NCBI GenBank assembly: GCA_905221605.1
Contig: CAJNDS010002500.1
Span: 66,501 to 81,000 of the forward strand
Origin: Symbiodinium natans
Taxonomy: Eukaryota > Sar > Dinophyceae > Suessiales > Symbiodiniaceae
DNA: 14,500 nt
Direction: 5' to 3'
Below are positions 13,634 to 14,500 of this stretch, piece after piece (positions within the stretch are counted from its first letter, which is position 1; each line of letters opens with the position of its first letter). Under the pieces are notes generated by a model. That model was given only the letters and a program-made list of their open reading frames with translations, searched no databases and had not been told where the DNA came from. The translations under genes were made by a program, and so were the position numbers.

Positions 13634-13680
13634 GCATTCGGCATTCAAATCCGAAAGCTCTACCAGTAGAGTACGAATGC
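13634..13680 (-). other. tRNA-like hairpin fragment
   Basis: On the minus strand the perfect 7-bp ends GCATTCG/CGAATGC enclose TA, a D-arm-like CTCTACTGGTAGAGC and a TTCGG/CCGAA stem with loop ATTTGAATG. The order acceptor stem, TA, D arm, second arm is tRNA-like, but the structure is only 47 bases and the last stem overlaps the 3' acceptor strand. It is not a working tRNA; more likely a tRNA-derived remnant or a chance palindrome. Confidence 0.3.
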
Positions 13681-13876
13681 CTGCAACTTCTGCTGGCGTT
13701 CCCTTGTGACGACCCTTCCCATGAAGATTGTACTCGCTAGCAGGTCCTGGCATCGCAGCCAAGGAATTGCTGCTGGAATGAGAACTAATAACTTATAAAA
13801 GGGACGGACTCTCCGCGTTGTGGCTTTGCTGCTGCGCATGAGCCGCCTGTGAAAAACGTGCTTTTGCCCGCTGCAG

Positions 13877-13938
13877 GGCGTCACGACGATGTCCTGGACA
13901 AGGCACGTTTGAAGTCAGATCGCTGCAAGCCTGACTGA
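13877..13938 (+). CDS. Unknown short terminal exon
   Basis: After a good acceptor (CCCGCTGCAG) the frame reads RHDDVLDKARLKSDRCKPD to a TGA at 13936-13938, with C/G-ending codons typical of the better exons in this window. No family and no partner exon identified. The upstream piece around 13720-13790 (LAGPGIAAKELLLE) may be a neighbouring exon, but the phase was not established. Confidence 0.3.
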
Positions 13939-13999
13939 CTCATGCACAGCCAAGAAGGCTCCCATCGATGCACGCGGCACAAAACAACAGTAAAACAAC

Positions 14000-14314
14000 A
14001 GTTACTGCACACAGTGTCCTGGAGCTTTGTGCTATGGAGAACAGACGAATCTACTTCCGTGGCTTTTCGGCTTCTGGTCGCTTTGGGCATCCCTTCTTTT
14101 GCAGCCCCCGTCCGTGTCGTCTGCAGAGAAGTCTACCTGCAGAGTCACGCGCCACCGCAGCTTAAGTCGGCAAACTCGCTGGACCCTACACCCTAAAGCC
14201 CCTAAACCGTATTGCAAATTGGGGTACCAAGCAGATGGAGCAGCTCGCAGGGTAGCCGCCCTCGTCTTCAACGAAGTCCTGTCAGAGGCGGAGCGCTTGG
14301 AGGAGGCCTTATGA
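14000..14314 (+). CDS. Unknown protein, two C-terminal exons
   Basis: Exon a (about 14000-14165) reads VSWSFVLWRTDESTSVAFRL, then LVALGIPSFAAPVRVVCREV and YLQSHAPPQLK. A GTCGGC donor at 14166 splits a Lys codon (AA+G). Exon b (14251-14314) follows GCTCGCAG and reads VAALVFNEVLSEAERLEEAL to TGA, a likely amphipathic helix. The 85-base intron contains CCCTACACCCTAAAGCCCCT and then AAACCG, again telomere-like. Exon a could end elsewhere; its start is unclear. No domain recognised. Codon bias supports this frame over the two others that are open here. Confidence 0.4.
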   Translation, partial: SYCTQCPGALCYGEQTNLLPWLFGFWSLWASLLLQPPSVSSAEKSTCRVTRHRSLSRQTRWTLHPKAPKPYCKLGYQADGAARRVAALVFNEVLSEAERLEEAL

Positions 14315-14500
14315 ACTGTTTGCAGGACCCGATTCCGAACAATGTTCAGATGAGTGCCCCAGACGGCTCATGCGGCATGTTGCAGTTGCAATGTATCTTC
14401 TCGATGATGCGAGCGATATGCACACATTATAGCAATGTCAGAAGGGGGTGATCACGGGAACCTGTCCCTGGCCTCGGCGCGAAAGTTGACGTGCTGGAAC
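14315..14500. other. No gene recognised
   Basis: Downstream of the TGA at 14314 the plus strand keeps short open frames, but nothing recognisable up to the window edge. Confidence 0.3.

Noticed and set aside
13634-13680. A complete functional tRNA gene.
   Set aside because: It is too short; one arm overlaps the acceptor strand, and the anticodon and T arms cannot both form.

Overview
The window looks like nuclear DNA of a dinoflagellate. Coding sequence is cut into short exons joined by introns of roughly 50-270 bases (one about 600). Many predicted introns start with GC, and one perhaps with GA, instead of GT; this is a known dinoflagellate habit. TTTAGGG-type (CCCTAAA) telomere-like repeats, microsatellites and short dispersed repeats are scattered throughout. 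Two cold-shock-domain genes sit in tandem on one strand with very little space between them. There are no bacterial-style operons, ribosome binding sites or long open genes. The species cannot be named from the sequence. All exon models were built by eye from reading frame, splice motifs and phase; none was tested against RNA.

Layout. 1-1190 (minus): first exon of a sulfatase, with a small possible gene ending about 30 bases before its start. 1350-1490 and 6461-6614: two copies of a tRNA-derived SINE-like repeat. 1835-3703 (minus): a four-exon gene carrying an NTF2/SnoaL-like stretch and a glycine-rich-domain-protein-like (DUF1399/GRDP) module; it has at least two frameshifts and an in-frame stop, so it is probably decaying. 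3830-4477 (plus): two exons of an unknown gene. 5043-5851 and beyond (plus): an unknown gene whose predicted short introns consist largely of telomere-like repeats; this is the most unusual part of the window. 5908-6300: a 62-bp tandem duplication and a nearly pure C tract. 7241-7989 (minus): two WW domains, each split by an intron. 8041-8322 (plus): unknown proline-rich exon. 8586-9044: a GA microsatellite and two fold-back (inverted-repeat) elements. 8966-11925 (minus): two tandem cold-shock-domain genes, one with a Gly/Cys-rich tail. 12068 to about 13160 (plus): an unknown five-exon gene, divergent from the cold-shock pair. 13430-14314: AT microsatellites, small hairpins and two unknown plus-strand coding pieces.

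Functional links. The only clear relationship is the cold-shock pair, which probably encodes RNA- or DNA-binding proteins. The sulfatase is predicted to enter the secretory pathway. The remaining coding pieces were recognised by codon character and splice phase, not by homology, and their functions are unknown.
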